In this document: positions 24,328-36,643 of the stretch, in pieces
How positions within the stretch are numbered: position 1 is the first letter of the stretch
How the letters are laid out: the number at the start of each line of letters is the position of its first letter
Assembly: GCA_020226215.1 (NCBI GenBank)
Contig: CM035226.1
Location: forward strand, 60,039,455 to 60,103,454
DNA: 64,000 nt
Source of the DNA: Sindora glabra
Lineage: Eukaryota > Streptophyta > Magnoliopsida > Fabales > Fabaceae
Direction: 5' to 3'
The notes under the pieces: generated by a model
The model's database searches: none
Seen by the model: only the letters and a program-made list of their open reading frames with translations
Told to the model about the DNA's origin: nothing
Program-made: the position numbers and the translations under genes

Positions 24328-25056
24328 CCTCTCAAAAATTTAAGGCATTTGAATCTCTCATATTCCAAAAATCTTATCAAGATGCCGGATTTTAGAGGGA
24401 TGCCAAATCTCAAGAGGCTGTTTCTGAGACGATGCACAAGTTTGACACGTGTTGATGAATCTATAAGAGTTCTTTCAAAGTTAGAAGAGTTGAGTTTGAC
24501 TGGATGCATAAGTCTTGTCAGTCTCCCCAGCAGCATTTTCCGTTTAACTTCTCGTCAATTATTACAGCAATGATGTCAACGTTCGAGAAGTCAACGTTTG
24601 CATCCACCATTTGTCCAAAAAGCAATGATGTCAGCTATTTGATTCTTTTCGAAAAGACAGAAGCAACCATCTGAACCATTATTGCATGGTTTACGGTCAT
24701 TGTAATCCCTTCAACTCTGCTTCTGTAATTTACGAGAGCTTCCTGATGCTATTGGAAGGATGAAATCTTTGATATCACTGGATTTAAAAGGAAATAAATT
24801 TGTTACGGTGCCTTCTACCATTAATAACCTTTTTAAACTAGCATATCTTAACTTGGGGAAGTGCACAGAGCTTCAATATTTACCTGAGCTCCCAGTAAGC
24901 ATTGATGCAGATTTTGCTAGGGAAAAATTACCATCCAACCGTATTTCAATTGTACATTTTGGATTTTTATATATTTACAATTGCCCCCAGTTGGTGGAGA
25001 ATAAGATCCAACCGTACACTAAGTTGGCACTTTCGTGGCTAACAAAACTTGTACAG
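24328..25056 (+). pseudogene. TNL exon 4: main LRR exon
   Basis: CAG acceptor at 24325-24327, donor at 25057 (GTGCGC), both phase 0. LRR motifs: PLKNLRHLNLSYSKNLIK, MPNLKRLFLRRCTSLTRV, LSKLEELSLTGCISLVSLP; later MKSLISLDLKGNKFVTVP, LFKLAYLNLGKCTELQYLP and the hinge FLYIYNCPQLVENKIQ. One frame carries all of these, with stops at 24571, 24640 and 24703 between the two blocks, where the sequence is poorly matched to the family. At about 243 codons it is shorter than usual, so several repeats were lost. It would present the recognition surface in a working receptor. Confidence 0.88.
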
Positions 25057-25135
25057 GTGCGCATATTCTCTCTTTCATCATATGATTTAGATTTCAATTG
25101 TCACACAGCAAGATCTTTTGGTATATGCCATGCAG

Positions 25136-25600
25136 GTACCCCATGATCCAGATACAGGAATTGAAGTTGTGATTCCAGGGAATGATGTTCCCAAATGTTT
25201 CAACCAACAGAGTTTGGGATGTTCAACAAGAGTGCTCCTACCTTATAGTAATGAATGGATTGGCGTCGCTTTATGTGTTGCACTTGCGCCAACTGGAAAT
25301 GATGTCTACTATTATGACACTGAATTGATGGTAGAGTTATGTGGCACTCAGAAAACAATAGACATGGCCCTGTTTAAATCTAATCGTGGGAGATGAAAGA
25401 TGTCAATTAAATGAGATCACCTCTTGCTGTTGTATCTTCCTCGAGAGATGTCAATTTGTAGAATATTGCAGACCTGGGAAGCAGGGAAGGAGGTTGAGTT
25501 CAGAGTTATTGGTAAAGATTATAAGATGATGAAATGCGGGGCACGTTGGGTCTCTGAGCAGGATATTCAAGAATTGCAGTTACTGAAAGAGCAATACTAA
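25136..25600 (+). pseudogene. TNL exon 5: C-JID domain and C-terminus
   Basis: CAG acceptor at 25133-25135. It encodes GIEVVIPGNDVPKCFNQQS, then WIGVALCVALAPTGND: the C-JID (post-LRR) beta-sandwich, which helps bind effectors. The family Trp in PKWF is Cys here. Stops at 25394 and 25412 interrupt the frame, which then continues in phase through DHLLLLYLP and VEFRVIGKDYKMMKCGARWV to a TAA at 25598. Paralogous copies of this exon lie at 45442-45602 plus 60785-61017. Confidence 0.88.
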
Positions 25601-25910
25601 GCAAGATATTTTTCAAGAGATGGAATTGTTGAAAAGATATTTTCAAGATATTTTTATTGTGAATGATCCTCAACATCAATGTTAGTTGATTTAAATGTTT
25701 TGTATCATATCTTCAATGCTATCACGGAATAGCCTAATTATAAATAGCCTTCTCTGTCTATGCAGGTTGAATGTACAGTTTTTTTTTTTTTTTTGCATTT
25801 AAATACGATTATGTGGTGCCTAATGGAAAATTTTGTATATTTATGATATTATAAGTTCATTATTTGTTCTGAGATGATGCAGATGCAAAATGTGTTAATG
25901 AGATTACGTA
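25601..25910 (+). other. TNL 3' flank, shared with the 61426-61710 copy
   Basis: Blocks such as gatcctcaacatcaatgtta, tttatgatattataagttca and cattatttgttctgag recur in the same order at 61426-61710. They presumably derive from the ancestral 3' UTR and downstream sequence copied with the gene in tandem duplication. Confidence 0.75.
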
Positions 25911-28329
25911 TTTACAATCCTATAATGTTGGGTGGTTCTACGGTACAAATAGGGAATCTTATTGTACCTCATACAACTCATGAGGTGGCTAAATCCTAAT
26001 TGGCAAATCAAGCTAGTTGCAATATGAACCTTTGATATTTTGAAGATGGGACACAGGGAGTCCGGGAGGAAACAGAACCATTATAAAACTTTCTATAATT
26101 ACAAGAAAGTCCTTAAAAATAGCAAAGTAGTGTCAGCTTGTCGTCATTATTCCACAAACGAGTAAAGTGGATTTTTTGGGGGGGAGGGTTTGTTGATTGT
26201 CATTAGAGGTGATAATTTTAAACATGACATGCGACATGAACATTATATATATACACAAGTTGAAGTTAACATGTCAATCTATTTAAGAATTTGTATTAAA
26301 AATTTAAAAATATTATTTACAAGATAATTAATAATTAAATTATAAATATGTATATATAATAAAAATATAAAATTCTTATTTTAATAAAATAATAATAAAA
26401 GTTTAGAATAGTATTTTATTAATAATTAAAAATATTTTTTATAAAAAATAGTAAATAATTTAATAAATAATTTTATAATATAAATTTCATTAATTAAAAC
26501 TATTAAACAAGTTAGACATTTAATCCATTTTAACACGTTTAATAAACAAGTAAACTTAAATGATAAAAATCACCCCTTTATTTGTAGTGTTCTAATATTT
26601 TTTGTTAGCATTAAATTTGTGAAAATAAGTTAATCTAACCCTAACATTCTAATTTAATAAGAAAAATTCATGTGTTGAGTTAGTTTCAAACCAAACTATA
26701 TTTTCATTAGATCAAATTGTTATAATATCAATTCCAATCTATTAACTTTTATTAGATAATTCTAGTTGAATTTTACAATTTATTATACTTTATTATTATT
26801 ATTACATCACTTGTTTATTTATTACTAATTTCACATCATTATTTTAAAATAATAATAATTATTATTATAAATATAATTATATTTTATTATCATTATCATT
26901 TGAAAACTTATATTGTTATTTATTATTATTATAACTTAAATAGTAAAAAAATTAAGGCACAATCATTTATAATGTGGAAAATTCCTCAATTAGAGGAATA
27001 AAACCATGGGACCTAGTCAAAAAAATTTACTATTAATTAAAATGTGTATAAATATTTTATTAATTGAATTCATAAAATATATATAAATATTAGTTTTAAG
27101 CCCATGCAATACATGAACACTAATTATTCTGTAACATTTCATTTGTTTTACTAAGACTTTATAATAAAAAAATTGATAGAAATATTTTATATTAAGTATA
27201 TATGTAATTAAGATTTAATATATTCCAACATTATTTCTTCTTATGGATGATTATTCACTAATATTAGCCTTTGCAATATACAAGCGTCTTTTTTTGTGTG
27301 CATTTTTTAACCCTCATACACTATAGCAAATTAAGTTAACACATACATGTATAAAATATTCTCTTTTTTGTGTTAACCAATAATTAATAATTGTAACTTG
27401 TAAAATTGTTTGATATAAATATTTGCAACTAAGGATTCTTTATAAGTTTTATGAAAAATATATTTGTGTAAAAATTATTATTGAAAGTAAAATATATCTT
27501 TTGTCGACATAAACAAATCATTATTGAAAAATGCATTTGATATCATGAGTCAATGGTAAACATGGATATTAATTAAAACAAAATTATTAATGAACAATAA
27601 AACTTGATATTGTGTGTCAATAAATCATAAACATTAATGGTAATTAAATTTTTAATGAAGAATAAAAATTTTTCTTTCCATTTTAAAAAGGAAATATCTT
27701 GAATTATGTCATTATAAAAATGATCAATGATAATCAAGCAATAAACATGAATCATAAAATGAAAACTTAATAAATTAAGGTTTTTTAATTTTTGAAAAAA
27801 ATTAATACTTTGACTTTGACCTTCATCAAAAACATTTTGCTAGAGTAGGCTTTTATTTATTTATTTATTTATTGTGGGTAGAGTAGTAAGAGCTCATTAT
27901 CTAGTATTTAGAAAAATTGTTACATAGACATGTGAAAAAAAGACAAACTAATTAAGGAAAATGAAGTTTAAAATCAAATGAAAAATTGAATATATAAAGA
28001 AATAGGAAAATAAAGAATTATGGTGATTTAGGTGATGGAGAAATTATAGATTTTAGAGGAATTTATGTTTCATTAGAAGATGAGATCATAGAAATGAGTA
28101 TTATAAATTGTAAATACTTTAATTCTAAATGAAAAGATGGGAAAGATGAAAAGAAGGTAAATGATCAAGAAAGAGGTAAAATTCTAAATTTTAAATTTTG
28201 ATAAGAAAACTTACAAAATAAAAATTTGAGAAAATTGTGATTCAGCTAAGGAAAATTATACAAAAGCAAAAGGGAAAAATGTGTGACACAAAGCATCACT
28301 TAAAGTACATATATATCTGAAAAAGTAAT
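25911..28329. other. No gene seen
   Basis: AT-rich, apart from the short repeat at 26216-26577 listed separately. A (TTTA)n-like run lies near 27857-27873. A near-palindrome cccatgcaatacatg lies at 27101. Confidence 0.5.
26216..26577. mobile_element. Small inverted-terminus repeat (~360 bp)
   Basis: The left end gaggtgataatttt is answered by aaaaatcacccct at the right, inverted. The interior carries catgacatgcgacatgaac and ttaacacgttt blocks common in small plant repeats. No coding capacity. The termini are short, so the type (MITE or LTR fragment) is uncertain. Confidence 0.4.
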
Positions 28330-29920
28330 TAAATTATTTAATTCTATATTATAAAATATGATAAATAATATATTGATTGAAATCAATTAAATTATTTAAT
28401 TACATATTATATTTTTAGTTCTTATATTATAAGGTAACTTGTATATTATTTATTTTTCATGCTTATTCTTATTTTTATTGAATAGAATAATAATTGTTAT
28501 TTATTGTTGTCCATATTTATGCTAATAGTTATTTTTTTAATAATGATGTATTTTATTTTGTTATAAAATATTGTACATAAGTTATTAATTAAATTAAATT
28601 AATTGCTTATATATTATATTTAAAGCTCTTATCTTATTTAATGACTCACTTAATATTCATCTTCATTTTCATGTTTATTTCTATTATTATTTAATAAAAT
28701 AATAATTAATATTTACTAATGTATTTATACTAATAGTTATTATTTATGCTAATAAATACATATTTTATTATAAAGTATTATAAATAAATTATTTAATTTA
28801 ATTTAATTATTTAATTATATTTTTAATTTTTATATCATTTTATAACTCGCATATTACTCCTCTTCTTTCCCATACTTAATCCAGTTGTTATTTAATAAAA
28901 TAATATCTATTATTTAATACTTGTGATATTAGGGTTTGAATTGTAAAAAATAGGAACTTATATAAGAATTAAAATAGAAAGTGCAATTGAGTGACTTAAT
29001 TAAATTAAAAAATTTAATTTATTTAAAATATTTTCATTATTAGGTTATATTTATAATTCTTTATAACATTAGCATTTTAGCTGCAAAATTATAGGAAATC
29101 ACACGGAAAATGAAAAAAATAAAACATGCAATAAAATAAATACAATGAAGAAAAATAGTGTGTGAAATATTAAATAATATGAGTTAAAAATAAAATATGT
29201 AGTTAAATATTCCAATTAAATTAAATTTTTATCTTATTTAGGATATTTTATTATGAGAGGAGAATATTTGATATTATATTTATATTTAGTAGTAACATTA
29301 GCATTTTACTTATGAATAATAAAAATTCATGTAAAAAATAAAATGTGCAGTAAATAAATAAAAACAAAAAAAATATATATGAATTTTTAAGTAATGTAAA
29401 TAAGAAAATATAGCATGTTGTTAAATAATTAAATTAAATATTTAATATATTTTAAATATTTTTATATAAAAAATATTATATTTATATATATAAACTATTC
29501 GAAGATATTAATGTTTATATTGTAAATATTAAAAGTGATAAGACTTCAAGTAATTTAAAAATTATAAAAAGAAGAAAAACAATATGTGAGTTATAAATGA
29601 TAAGAGTTAAGAGTAGAATGTGTAATTAAATAATTTAATCATATTAAATTAGATTATTTAAAATATTTTTATGGTAAAAATGATGTATACCATATTATAT
29701 TTATACTATTTAATAATACTAACATTTAACTATAACAATAGAAGTGAATATAAAAAAATAAAAATATGCAATGAAGTAAATAGAAAGAAGAATAATACTC
29801 CAATTACAAAATAAAAAGAATTAAAAAAAATATTATTAATTAGTTCAATAAAATAAAATATTTAATTTTTTTTATGATGTAATATCAGAAAAAATTAATG
29901 TAAATTATTATCAACATATT
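28330..29920. repeat. Head-to-head AT-rich tandem arrays
   Basis: 28330-28900 holds about three ~190-bp units (attaaattatttaatta-like core, then tttttattga ataataa-like block). 28930-29900 holds the same sequence type in reverse-complement orientation. Together they look like the two arms of a smaller member of the family at 29925-40258, lacking its GC-richer tips. Confidence 0.55.
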
Positions 29921-29924
29921 TAAG

Positions 29925-30780
29925 GTGCGTTTTTGTCATGGCATATGTCACCTTCTCACCATTCGTTTTCGCTCCTAAAATTTCACCTGTAGTTCTCCTT
30001 TTTTTTTATCTAATTTTATTTTAGGTTTATAATTTTTATTTTTTTTACTTCTTATCACTTTCATTATTTATAACACATGTTATTATCTTTGATTAGTATA
30101 TATAATGTAATTTTTAATAAATTTTTAAAATACATTAAACATTTAATTTAATTAAATTGCTTAACTATGCGTTATATATTTAATTCATATTACTTAATAA
30201 ATAACTTACAAATAATTTTTCTTATTTTTATTTATTTTATTACATATTTTTATTTTTATGTGAATTTTTATTATTTACAGCAGAAGCAATAATTGACTAA
30301 TAAATATAATATAACATAATTTTTTTATTTTGAAATATTCTAATTAAGTTGAAGATTTAATTTAACTCACAAATTATTTTTTATTTTTATTTAATTTATT
30401 GCATATTTTTTCTTTTTTATATCATTTCCTATTGTATGCACTGTAGCTAAAATATTATATTATTAACAAATATAAATGAAACATGATACATTTCTCTTTT
30501 TTTATAAAATTATTTTAATAAGTTAAAATTTTAATTTAATTTAATTATTTAATATTATTTTCTATTCTTAAAACTTATTACATGTTGTAACAAAGTTAGT
30601 AATAATATTCATTTATAATTTAAATATTAATATTATTAAACGGTATAAATATTATATAATATATTTTATTTTTATTACAAAAATATTTTTAAAAAATAAT
30701 TTAATCCAAATAATTAATTTATTTATATTTTTTAAAAATTTTATTATTTATAATTTACGCATTATTTTTTTCTTTTTATC
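29925..30780 (+). repeat. Left terminal inverted repeat
   Basis: Matches the reverse complement of about 39390-40258. GC-richer first 80 bp, then about four AT-rich subrepeats starting near 30105, 30310, 30486 and 30658. Confidence 0.75.
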
Positions 30781-30808
30781 TATTTTATTACTTAGATGGC
30801 ATCCTGCC

Positions 30809-30962
30809 CTGTACGCGTGGCAACACGTCCTTCAATATCCAAAACCGTGTCAGAAGTTACAGGGAAAAGGAAAAACAAAACGAAACAAGACTGAAGTTTG
30901 GGATGGCCTTTTTTTTTTGGGGGGGGGGGGGTGTTTAAGGGCGTGTTGCCACGCGTATCGTG
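30809..30962. repeat. GC-richer inverted pair around a T10-G13 tract
   Basis: acgcgtggcaacacg (about 30813) and its inverse cgtgttgccacgcgt (about 30942) are 15-bp perfect arms about 115 bases apart, with similar flanks. Between them lies T10 (30909-30918) joined to G13 (30919-30931). It could be a separate short inverted-repeat insertion. Confidence 0.7.
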
Positions 30963-31110
30963 TAGCACGCTTTAAGTTATAAAATAGATTATAAAATAGA
31001 TAGGTAAATAAAAAAAAAGAGAGAAAAGAAGAATTTTATGATGCAAAATTTATATCTTTAACTCTCTTGTTGTCTTCAATCATTTGAATAATTTGTTATA
31101 TATGTAAAGA

Positions 31111-32004
31111 GGAAATGGTATATAAGTTATAAATTATTTAAGATAATTTAATAAATAAGAATTTATTTTTTTAATAAATTAATATATGAAATATTTTTAA
31201 AAATTAATTTATAATTTATTTATTACATGAAAGGAAGCTCAGGTGAAGTTTCGTTTTCCAAATTCCAGAAGAAAAGAAAATTGTTACCTTTAGTTTTAAG
31301 ATATATGGTAAAAACAAAATAACATAGCGAACATTTAACCTTCGATGTTTACAGTTAAAAACACCTTTAGGGCGTTTGATTTAATAGCTAGGAATGGCAA
31401 GGAAATGAAATTAAAAATGAAAAGCAATGAAAAGAAAATGAAATCACATCCACTCTTATTATTTGATTTTTCAATTAGAAAATAAATTCATAATTATTAT
31501 TTATTTCTTTTTTAGGTAACAACAACAATAACAATAATAATAAAAATAGCAAGAATAATTGTACTATTGCTAATAATGATAATGACTATACTAGCGGTAG
31601 TAACAATAATGACAATGGCAATGAAAACTATGATGATAGTAAAAGAGATGTATTTTTTATTTTTCATGATATAATCTAATATTTTATAAAGATGAATAGA
31701 ATCAAATGAAAAAAAAAATCTATTTAGAATAACTAAAGGTAACATATTTCATTGCATGCAAATCATAACCTAGTAAAGAAATCCATTTTTTAATTCGGTT
31801 TACAACCTTTCTAAAATCTCTTAAAGCATGTGACATCTTAATTTTTCCCTTTTCACTTGAACCTAAGTGTTATGTAAGTTTCATTTCATGTAATAAATAA
31901 GTTATAAACTAATTTTAAGAGTATTTCGTGTATTAATTTATTAAAAAAATAAGTTCTTATTTATTAAATTATCTTGAGTAATTTATAACTTATATACCAT
32001 TTCC
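31111..32004. mobile_element. Fold-back element, ~120-bp inverted arms
   Basis: Left arm 31111-31232 (starts ggaaatggtatataagtt) is the near-perfect inverse of 31884-32004 (ends aacttatataccatttcc), about 90% identical. The middle holds a hAT-MITE-like scrap (gggcgtttgattt at about 31370) and a low-complexity aataata tract. No coding. Confidence 0.75.
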
Positions 32005-32642
32005 TCTTTAAATATTAATTCATAACTTGTTTTCGATATATGTAAGTATTCTCTTTTATTGTCTTCAATCATCTTAATTATCTTGTGTAATAAATAACTT
32101 ATATACCATTTCTTCTTTTGAAACGAAAATTTTCATTTTTATCTTCAATATATGTAAGTATTCTCTCTTATTGTCTTCAATCATTTGCATTTAATTGATC
32201 CAAAATTTATATTATGTAAAAAAAATTTATAATTTTTTTATTTTTTATACTATTATTATTGCAGTTTAATTGTCCTTTTTTATTATGAGTATTTTATTTC
32301 ATTGGATTTCTACTTTTCTAGAAAAAATTTGTAACTTAATCAATTTTCATTAGCTTAATAGATTTTTTATATGTAAAATTGCAAAAGCATATATTTTTAG
32401 ATAGTTTATATAGGTTATTTTATTATATAAATTTTTTAATTATTTCACACAGTTTAATAGGAAAAGGCACAATTTTGGAGAATATTATAGAAGGAGAAGA
32501 ATTATCATATGAATATATAAACTATCGATTATGAAATTTATAAATTTGCAGTTAACAATATATAAGAATAGATTATTTTTTATTATTTTAAATTGCATAA
32601 AATTATTTAGATTAACAAATATAGTGTTTTTTATTTTAAAAT

Positions 32643-32800
32643 TTTAAAAAAATTTATCTTTATCTCGATCTAATTTTATCTAAAAATTTTCTTTTTAATC
32701 TTCACTTAATTTTTAAAAAATTTATCTTTATCTCGATCTAATTTTATCTAAAAATTTTCTTTTTAATCTTCACTTAATTTGGTTAAAAAATTTATCTTTA
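32643..32800. repeat. 68-bp tandem duplication
   Basis: tttatctttatctcgatc recurs at 32653 and 32721 with near-identical intervening sequence, plus a partial third unit. Confidence 0.85.
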
Positions 32801-33389
32801 TCTTCATTTTATTTTATATCTAACTTAAAACTTCATCTATAATACATTTTCTATTTATATTCATGTGATAAAATCATCTTTTTGCTTATATAAATAAATG
32901 AACAATTCAACTTGACCCATATATCTAATGATATTCGTCATTAAATACATAAATAGTTTATCTTCATTTGGTGGATTTTCATTATAATAGTTGTAATTTT
33001 TTTCATTTAAGAGTCTAATTAATTAATTTTTATTATATTTTTAAATAATTATATTATTTCTCTTACTTTTTTCTCTTTTGTGTCATTAACATATTTTTTA
33101 AAAAATTAATTAAGGAGTAGATCAATTCTTTTTTTTAAAGATTTGATACTTACTACACACTTTCTATTTGTTTACCATTTTGTATTTTGGATTATATCCA
33201 GAGAAAGAATCTTTATTATAATACACTTTTTAAAAAATATTAAATATAAGTTGATCATTAGTATTTTTCACCTAAAAGTTATTTCTCCTTTTCATGTGAA
33301 TTAAAAAAATTTAAAATATTTGATATCAAAATATTGAATTTTAGTCAATATGTATCTCATAATTTGTGGATTTTAATAAGTTGTTTCTA

Positions 33390-34095
33390 ATACAAAAATA
33401 TTACTTTCAAAAGTTTATTTATACTGTAATCTAGTAAATAAAAAATATATTATATTATCATTATAAAGAAATTTATTCCTATCACAAATCATATTATTAA
33501 ATACTAATAATAATATAATAATTATCTTAAAAATAGTATCTATTTAATGTGCTGTTTGAATTAAAAATCAATTTTTTTGGATAAAATAAATTTAAAATCA
33601 ATAATCTACTTGAATGTTGAGTAAAATGAGTAGAGAGATAAGCTTTTTTCTTAGAGTTATTAGTTATATATTAATTCATTTTTCATCTCACCCTCTTTAT
33701 AAATGATTAATATATAGTTATAATATCATATTATTAAAATAAATATTCATCTGTAGTATAAAATTACTATTTTTAAAAGTTTATTTTTTATTGTAAGGTG
33801 GTAAATAAAAAATATGTTACAATTAAAAAAAATATTTTTATGATAAATCATATTATTAAATATTAATATTAATGATAATAATTATATTAAAAAATTGTAT
33901 CTAATTAATAAAATATTTAAATTCAAAATTAATTATGTACTTAAATTGGGCAAAATTAGTAGAGAAATAATTTTTTTCTTAAATCTATTAGCTATATATT
34001 AATTAAATTTTATCTAATCCTTTTTACAAATAATTCATATATATAATTATAATATTACATTTTTAAAAGAAATATTTATCCGTACAATGTATGGG
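33390..34095. repeat. ~365-bp tandem duplication
   Basis: The block from ttttcaaaagtttattta (about 33405) recurs from about 33771, through gtaaataaaaaatat, aaatcatattattaaat and tattagttatatatta-like parts. Diverged. Confidence 0.6.
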
Positions 34096-34108
34096 GTGAC
34101 ATCTAGTT

Positions 34109-36079
34109 GCATATATAATGAATGTTAATTTCAAATTTTTTATGATTTAAAATTTTAATTTTTAATTTTTTTAAAATTCAAAGGAACAAAAATTAATCAC
34201 TTTAAAATCGTAAATGTATTCTACATTTTTCTACTTAAAAAATATTATTTTGTGTTTTAAAATTTTGCAAGATTAAAATTTAAAAAATTAATAGGCATTT
34301 TAAATTTTACCATAATAATAATACATATAATATTTTAAGGGGTAGAAGACATAATTCAATAACTCACTTTTATTATTATTTCTTGGAGAATTCTATGGTA
34401 GAAGATCCACTTTTGAAATCTATGCCCTTGAATAAAATCAACCTACAATTTGATAAAGCCACATGTTTTATTTCATTTTTCGTTATTCACTCATTTGTCA
34501 TTTGAGGCAATATAATTTTCCAACAAATATAATATTTAATTTTTTATTTATATAATTAGTGATTATTATATTTTTTGGATTTTATAATTAATATTATTAA
34601 TCCCTTATTTTTACTTTTATTATAATTATTCATCTTTCTATTTACTTGAAATATTAAAATAAATAAAAAAATAATTGTTAAATTAACACTCTATCAATAT
34701 TAAATACATATTTATATTTTTAGTTAAATTCTTTCCTTTTACCATTTATTTTAGTATTAAATATGAAGAAAGGGACAAATAATTATTATAAAAGTGAAAA
34801 TAAGGAAGTAATAGTATTAATTATAAAATTTTAAAAAATGTAATAATTACTACTTTTATAAATAAAGAACTAAATATTGTATTTTTAAACTTACTTTCCT
34901 ACTTTTGGAAATATTTCTATTTGTCTTGCACAATTAAGATTTTAGGATTAATATTTTCATATTTGATAATAAAATTAAATTTTTTTAATATTATAATTCA
35001 GTAAATAATAAAATTAAATTAAAAAATAAATTTTTTAATTTTTGAAAATGTAAAAAAATAATATTAAAATTTTAAATATGATAAAATTTCTTATATGTTT
35101 ATTGTAAGGTTATCCATTCATATTATGATATGTATATTAATCGCTCTATTTAAAAAATAGAGAAAATTATAAAATATCTTATTTAATTTTGAGATAATTA
35201 TATTTTACTCTTTTTAACTTTGAAAACTTAAAAATCATCCCTTAAATTATACAAAACTTAAAATTAACACTCATTATCAACTTAATTTACCGTTTCATCA
35301 AATTACATGATTTTTTACTATTTTTTAATCAAGAATCATAGTAATTTATGTTAAATGATTAATAGAAATTAAATTAGATATATAGATTTTAATTAAATAA
35401 TAAAAATAAATTACAAAATTACATATGAAAAAGTGACTAAATAAATTAATATACTATAATATTATAATTTTGTTTAAACAATTTATATAAAAAATTATAT
35501 ATTTTAATAAAATAATTAATTTTATATTATATATTAGCCATTATATTTCCTATCTGTTATTATGAGAAATATCATTCTTATAATTCATTACATATCAATT
35601 TGTTATTTTTTTAATAAAAAGTTAATTTTTTATCTTTTTACCTAAAAAATAAATTATAAAATAAAAATATAATTTTCTTATATTTATTAGTCACCAATAA
35701 TATGTAATAAACATAAACCACCGATTGTTCTTTTCATTTATTCTTTTAATATTAAATTAATTTCCAATAAAAATTTGAGCTTAAGTCTTTATCTATAAAT
35801 AAAATTCATATTTATTAATTTATTTTATTTTATTTTCATAAAACATTTTTCATATTATATTTATATTCTATTTTTTCTCTTTATCTTTAGTCACTTCAAA
35901 GTTATTATTTTATCTGAGATAAGAATTTTCATCTTCATCTTCAATATATGTAAGTTCATAATTACCTAATTATTTCATTCTCATAAAAAAACTCCCTAAA
36001 TTATATTTAAGTTATATTTATCTTTTCTCTTTACCTTTAATCACTTTAAAGCAATTGTTTTCTCTAATATGAAAGATTT
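34109..36079. other. No gene seen
   Basis: AT-rich, low-complexity interior of the long-inverted-repeat element. No recognisable frame or repeat beyond general A/T runs. Confidence 0.5.
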
Positions 36080-36573
36080 CATCTTTATTTTTAATATCTA
36101 TAAGTATTTTCTCTCATTATTTTTAATCTTTTGCAATTGTTCAATGCAAGGTTCTTATCATATAAGTTCCTTTTTATAATTTATTTTACTTTTTTTATAC
36201 TATTGTTATTAAAATTTGATGGTTCTTTTTTTATGAGTATTTTATTTCATTGGATTTTTGCTTTTCAAGAAATAATTTGTAATTTAATCGATTCTTATTA
36301 ACTTGATGAATTTTTTTGTTTAACACTATAAAAGCATGTAGTTTTTATATAGTTTATATATATTATTTTGTTAAGTAAATTTTTTTGACTATTTCATTAA
36401 AGAAAATAATAGAATAAAAGGAGCTGCCATTTAAATATATGAACTATCAGTTATAAATTTATAAATTTGTAGTTGAAAATATACATATATAGGTCATTTT
36501 TTATTACCTTAGAATTATATGAAAACGTTAAAATTAACAAATGTAACATTTTTTGTTTTGAAATTTGTAATTG

Positions 36574-36643
<70 letters not shown>

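Larger units (their letters stand above)
3171..25600 (+). pseudogene. TIR-NBS-LRR (TNL) resistance gene, disrupted, whole locus
   Basis: TNLs are cytosolic or nuclear immune receptors: the LRR/C-JID part senses a pathogen effector, NB-ARC switches on ATP, and TIR domains assemble into an NAD-cleaving enzyme. The family order is present: TIR (3171-3530), NB-ARC (22083-23132), first LRR exon (23215-23489), main LRR exon (24328-25056), and C-JID plus C-terminus (25136-25600). All proposed splice sites are GT-AG. Lesions: in-frame stop at 22807 replacing the Trp of the usual DEW motif; a deletion with frameshift near 23015-23035 that removes the MHD region; stops at 24571, 24640, 24703, 25394 and 25412. 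About 50 residues at the C-terminal end of TIR are not found. The gap between TIR and NB-ARC is 18.5 kb and full of transposons. I infer a dead gene, although a TIR-only product remains possible. Confidence 0.9.
32150..34108. repeat. Diverged 2-kb direct repeat, copy 1
   Basis: Parallel to 36080-38135, with shared order of blocks: taagtattctctcttattgt, tttatttcattggattt, gatagtttatata, aaagatttg, tagagaaat. It contains tandem subrepeats at 32643-32800 and 33390-34095. Its right end (34080-34108) reads ccgtacaatgtatgg then gacatctag. No coding. The inverse of that end resembles the tip at 56832, so it may be a Helitron-like family. Confidence 0.55.

Noticed and set aside
24264..24536. 90-codon minus-strand frame
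   Set aside because: It is antisense to the clearly homologous LRR exon on the + strand.
31512..31745. Ile/Val-rich minus-strand frame resembling a membrane protein
   Set aside because: It comes from an aataata/acaata low-complexity tract inside the fold-back element.
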